A stretch of 6,753 bases of DNA from Desulfobacteria bacterium (GTDB lineage: Bacteria; Desulfobacterota; Desulfobacteria; Desulfobacterales; C00003060). The stretch's first letter is position 1. Every line of letters begins with the position of its first letter. Positions 4,848-6,753 of this stretch are shown in pieces. The notes beneath the pieces were generated by a model, which was given only the letters and a program-made list of their open reading frames with translations, had not been told where the DNA came from and did not search any database. The position numbers were made by a program, and so were the translations under genes. The stretch is taken from NCBI GenBank assembly GCA_030145035.1, contig JAQYWL010000421.1, forward strand, positions 1 through 6,753, given 5' to 3'.

Positions 4848-6293
4848 TTAATCTGTGGTCTCAGCTTCTTCGGTTGGTTCAGTCCTGTAGTTTTCCTCTA
4901 TCCTTTTGAGGGCCTTTTTATTGATCTTGATGTTGGATTTTTTGCGCAATTTTGCCAAATAATCGGAAAGCACGGCATGGAATTTCTGCTGTCCTACAAT
5001 TTTCCTCAATCTCCCGGCCACGCGGGAAAATTCCTCGGGCTCTCCTCCTCTTTTTCCCTTCAGTTTTATGATCTTGTAATGCCTGCCGTCAGCAAGGACA
5101 TCGCTTATTTGTCCGGCCTCCAGCCGAGTTAGCTCTTTTCTAATCCCCGGAGGAAACCGATCAGCGCTAAGCCATACGCGCGCTCCCTTCGGTCTCCACC
5201 TTTCTGACACCCGGGCAGCTAAGTATTCAAAGTTGGCTCCCTCCTTTAATTCCTTCAGAGCCTTCTCGGCACGTTCCCGAGTCTGAAAGATCATCTCTCT
5301 AAACCATACCTCATAGCCCTTTCTAAAGTCATTTATATGTTCTTGATAGTACCTTGTCAAATCTTTTTTTGTTGGAATCGCAAGGGGATAGATTATTTTT
5401 TCCTTAAATTCATTAATAAGCAGACGTTCTTTACGGCTTGTAATAATGTCCATGAATGCCGGATCCTTGATGTAATTCCGCCTTAATGCCTCCTGCTCGA
5501 TCAGCTTATAAGTGATCAGGGCATCCAACGCCTGTTGCTTTAACCCTTCACGCATCCTTTTTTGCTCGCTATTATTCTTTAACCTGCTATACATCCCGGC
5601 CCTTTTTTGAAATGCCTGTCTGATATCGTGCACCACGTCGTCAAGGGGGATTGGCTCGCCATTGACATGCGCTACCACTGACTTTATACCGGTATAGCCC
5701 TTTTCGGGGTCGAGCAAATCAAACAGTTCATTGTCAATCCAGATATCCGCTTGTTTTCTTAACATAGCAACAAAGTTTTCAGACAACTCTTTCTCTCTTT
5801 CCTTTTTCAGTTTCTTCCAGATTCTCTTTTTCTTTTTCTCAAATTCTCCCTCTGGCGCAGGCTCGTCTTTCTCGTAATGTTTCTTGAAATAGTCAAGTAG
5901 TTCTTCCTCGCGTATATCAATTTTGTCGAGGACCTCTTCTTTTCTCAATCTAATAACAGATTGGCTTTTTATATAGAATTCAAGCTTTTTTTCAAAATCA
6001 GGACCCTTGTCGAGTTCGACCCTGTAGGCGTCCTGGATTATAAGGCCCTCGTCGATCATCTGTTCAAGAAGGCCCGAAATCTTGATGCCGCCCGCCCCCC
6101 CCTTAGACTGAGTCGGCGGCTTATATCTGTGAATGGCCTTGATTCTGTCCTGAATGGCTCTTTCATCTATTTTTTCGCCATTTACTTCCGCAACAACCGT
6201 GGTGTGATCAGAGGCACAATAAAGGGCATCATGATCTGCAGTGGCAAGCAAAAAAAATGCCATCAAGGCGAATACTGATAATTTTCTTATCAT
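4848..6293 (-). CDS. Exported SurA/PpiC-type peptidyl-prolyl isomerase-like chaperone
   Basis: A 481-aa protein with a signal peptide (MIRKLSVFALMAFFLLA, cleavage perhaps near YCA|SD). Two SurA-N-like domains follow, beginning VVAEVNGEKI (residue 33) and VVAHVNGEPI (residue 206). Each has a matching L-I-x-Q-[DE]-A-x-R helix, so the N-terminal half is an internal duplication. A lysine- and glutamate-rich helix lies near 145-175. A parvulin domain spans about 329-418, recognisable by ERAEKALKELKEGANFEYLA and the YKIIKL end. The usual domain-start His (RHILV) is replaced by Glu (REMIF, E333) and the His of YHIIKL by Lys407, so isomerase activity may be weak or lost. The only cysteine is in the signal peptide. 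AAGGG lies just upstream of the ATG. With the cytochrome gene one base downstream, a role in escorting unfolded apocytochromes is a reasonable inference. Confidence 0.92.
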   Translation of the reverse strand: MIRKLSVFALMAFFLLATADHDALYCASDHTTVVAEVNGEKIDERAIQDRIKAIHRYKPPTQSKGGAGGIKISGLLEQMIDEGLIIQDAYRVELDKGPDFEKKLEFYIKSQSVIRLRKEEVLDKIDIREEELLDYFKKHYEKDEPAPEGEFEKKKKRIWKKLKKEREKELSENFVAMLRKQADIWIDNELFDLLDPEKGYTGIKSVVAHVNGEPIPLDDVVHDIRQAFQKRAGMYSRLKNNSEQKRMREGLKQQALDALITYKLIEQEALRRNYIKDPAFMDIITSRKERLLINEFKEKIIYPLAIPTKKDLTRYYQEHINDFRKGYEVWFREMIFQTRERAEKALKELKEGANFEYLAARVSERWRPKGARVWLSADRFPPGIRKELTRLEAGQISDVLADGRHYKIIKLKGKRGGEPEEFSRVAGRLRKIVGQQKFHAVLSDYLAKLRKKSNIKINKKALKRIEENYRTEPTEEAETTD

Positions 6294-6302
6294 AACCCTT
6301 TT

Positions 6303-6337
6303 CGATTGATGATTGACGATTGACTAATGACCAATGT
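6303..6337 (+). repeat. Degenerate 7-bp tandem array before the PpiC-like gene
   Basis: Five consecutive heptads read CGATTGA, TGATTGA, CGATTGA, CTAATGA, CCAATGT. They fill most of the 50-base gap between the partial upstream gene and the PpiC-like gene. On the minus strand this is the leader just before the Shine-Dalgarno of the latter. Confidence 0.7.
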
Positions 6338-6343
6338 TCCCCC

Positions 6344-6753
6344 TCACGGCATGGTCTCGATCATTTCGCTGACAACCTTTCGGGTCAATGCGGCTACCGA
6401 CCTTACCTTCCCAAAATCGAGAACTTTTATATAATCATTACCCGTTCTCCTGTGGTGGGCCATCCACAAGATCTTGCCGCTCCGGCCATCCACCATTCTA
6501 GACCTGATGGAAACCAGCGGAATGACAGCTTTTTTTCTGTCTTTCACACCTATGTAGTCGTCTACCTCCCCTAAGATAACGGCATCGACTCCCAGTCTTT
6601 TGGCCATGAATCTTATGGTTTGAAGATCGACGCCTGTCCTTACAATAATTCGCTCACCCACAAGAAAGCTTCTTACATTACCCGGAAATTCGATCTTGAA
6701 GTTTTTATTTTCAAACAGCTCTGCAATAAATGCCTTGGTTACAATACTGCTCG
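6344..6753 (-). CDS. C-terminal part of a CsgG/LpoB-like periplasmic or lipoprotein domain, open at right edge
   Basis: The frame is open to the right edge, so at least 135 residues are present and the N-terminus is missing. An internal GTG at 6659-6661 could look like a start, but coding-like sequence continues before it (VTKAFIAELFENKNFKIEFP). The visible part reads as an alpha/beta domain: a helix, an R-T-G-V-D helix, LGVDAVILGEVDDY, then a strand ending VSIRSRMVDGRSGKILW, and a closing helix. A 'G-x-D-A-V-[IL]-x-G-x-[VI]' strand followed by 'R-[LM]-V-D-x-x-[ST]-G-x-[IV]-L-W' is typical of CsgG/TolB-N-like lipoproteins such as CsgG, LpoB, FlgO and GNA1162. These act at the outer membrane or periplasm. 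The family call is by fold pattern and the exact subfamily is unknown. It is 50 bases before the PpiC-like gene and likely in the same operon. Confidence 0.65.
   Translation of the reverse strand, partial: SSIVTKAFIAELFENKNFKIEFPGNVRSFLVGERIIVRTGVDLQTIRFMAKRLGVDAVILGEVDDYIGVKDRKKAVIPLVSIRSRMVDGRSGKILWMAHHRRTGNDYIKVLDFGKVRSVAALTRKVVSEMIETMP

Noticed and set aside
4749..5132. 127-codon plus-strand frame spanning the PpiC/cytochrome junction
   Set aside because: It is antisense to two well-supported genes, and its product has no recognisable family pattern.
5961..6278. 105-codon plus-strand frame opposite the PpiC-like N-terminus
   Set aside because: Antisense shadow of a strongly supported coding region with signal peptide and SurA-N motif.
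6344..6661. A complete 105-aa gene starting at GTG 6661
   Set aside because: The frame continues without a stop to the right edge with protein-like sequence that fits the same domain, so this is an internal codon of a larger gene.

Overview
The window reads as part of an energy-metabolism region of an anaerobic, respiring Gram-negative bacterium. Two adjacent genes on the minus strand encode exported multiheme c-type cytochromes made almost entirely of doubled-CXXCH modules. They carry 26 and 16 heme-binding motifs. A SurA/PpiC-type periplasmic folding factor sits upstream and an exported NHL beta-propeller downstream. This gene mix is typical of Desulfobacterota (Geobacter-like and sulfate-reducing lineages) and Nitrospirota. 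The sequence alone does not decide between them, and there is no rRNA or phylogenetic marker here.

Layout, in the direction of transcription (right to left, minus strand): (1) 6753-6344, the C-terminal part of a CsgG/LpoB-like periplasmic or lipoprotein domain, open at the right edge. (2) 6293-4848, a 481-aa exported SurA/PpiC-type protein with two SurA-N-like domains and a parvulin domain lacking its usual histidines. (3) 4846-2897, a 26-heme lipoprotein cytochrome that starts one base after the stop of gene 2. (4) 2807-1533, a soluble-type exported cytochrome with 15 CXXCH and one CX4CH motif. (5) 1316-414, an exported six-bladed NHL propeller. (6) 413-16, a mostly non-coding stretch with a terminator-like hairpin facing right and a possible promoter pair. 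(7) 15-1, what looks like the first codons of another minus-strand gene running off the left edge.

Working model (inference): genes 1-5 form one transcription unit for building and presenting a high-heme electron conduit. The lipidated 26-heme protein would be anchored at the outer membrane. The 16-heme protein would be its soluble or extracellular partner. The PpiC-like protein would act as a periplasmic holdase or escort, and the propeller as a scaffold. No porin or inner-membrane quinone oxidase is in view, so a complete extracellular electron transfer pathway cannot be claimed from this window.

A second layer is a set of degenerate 7-bp tandem arrays, consensus near YNAWTGA. One lies in each of the three wider gaps between full genes (6294-6343, 2808-2896, 1347-1532), and the last of these gaps holds more than one. 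Three arrays touch or overlap gene ends: one contains the stop of the 26-heme gene and coincides with an unfinished heme module, one directly abuts the stop of the 16-heme gene, and one contains a misleading upstream ATG of the NHL gene.
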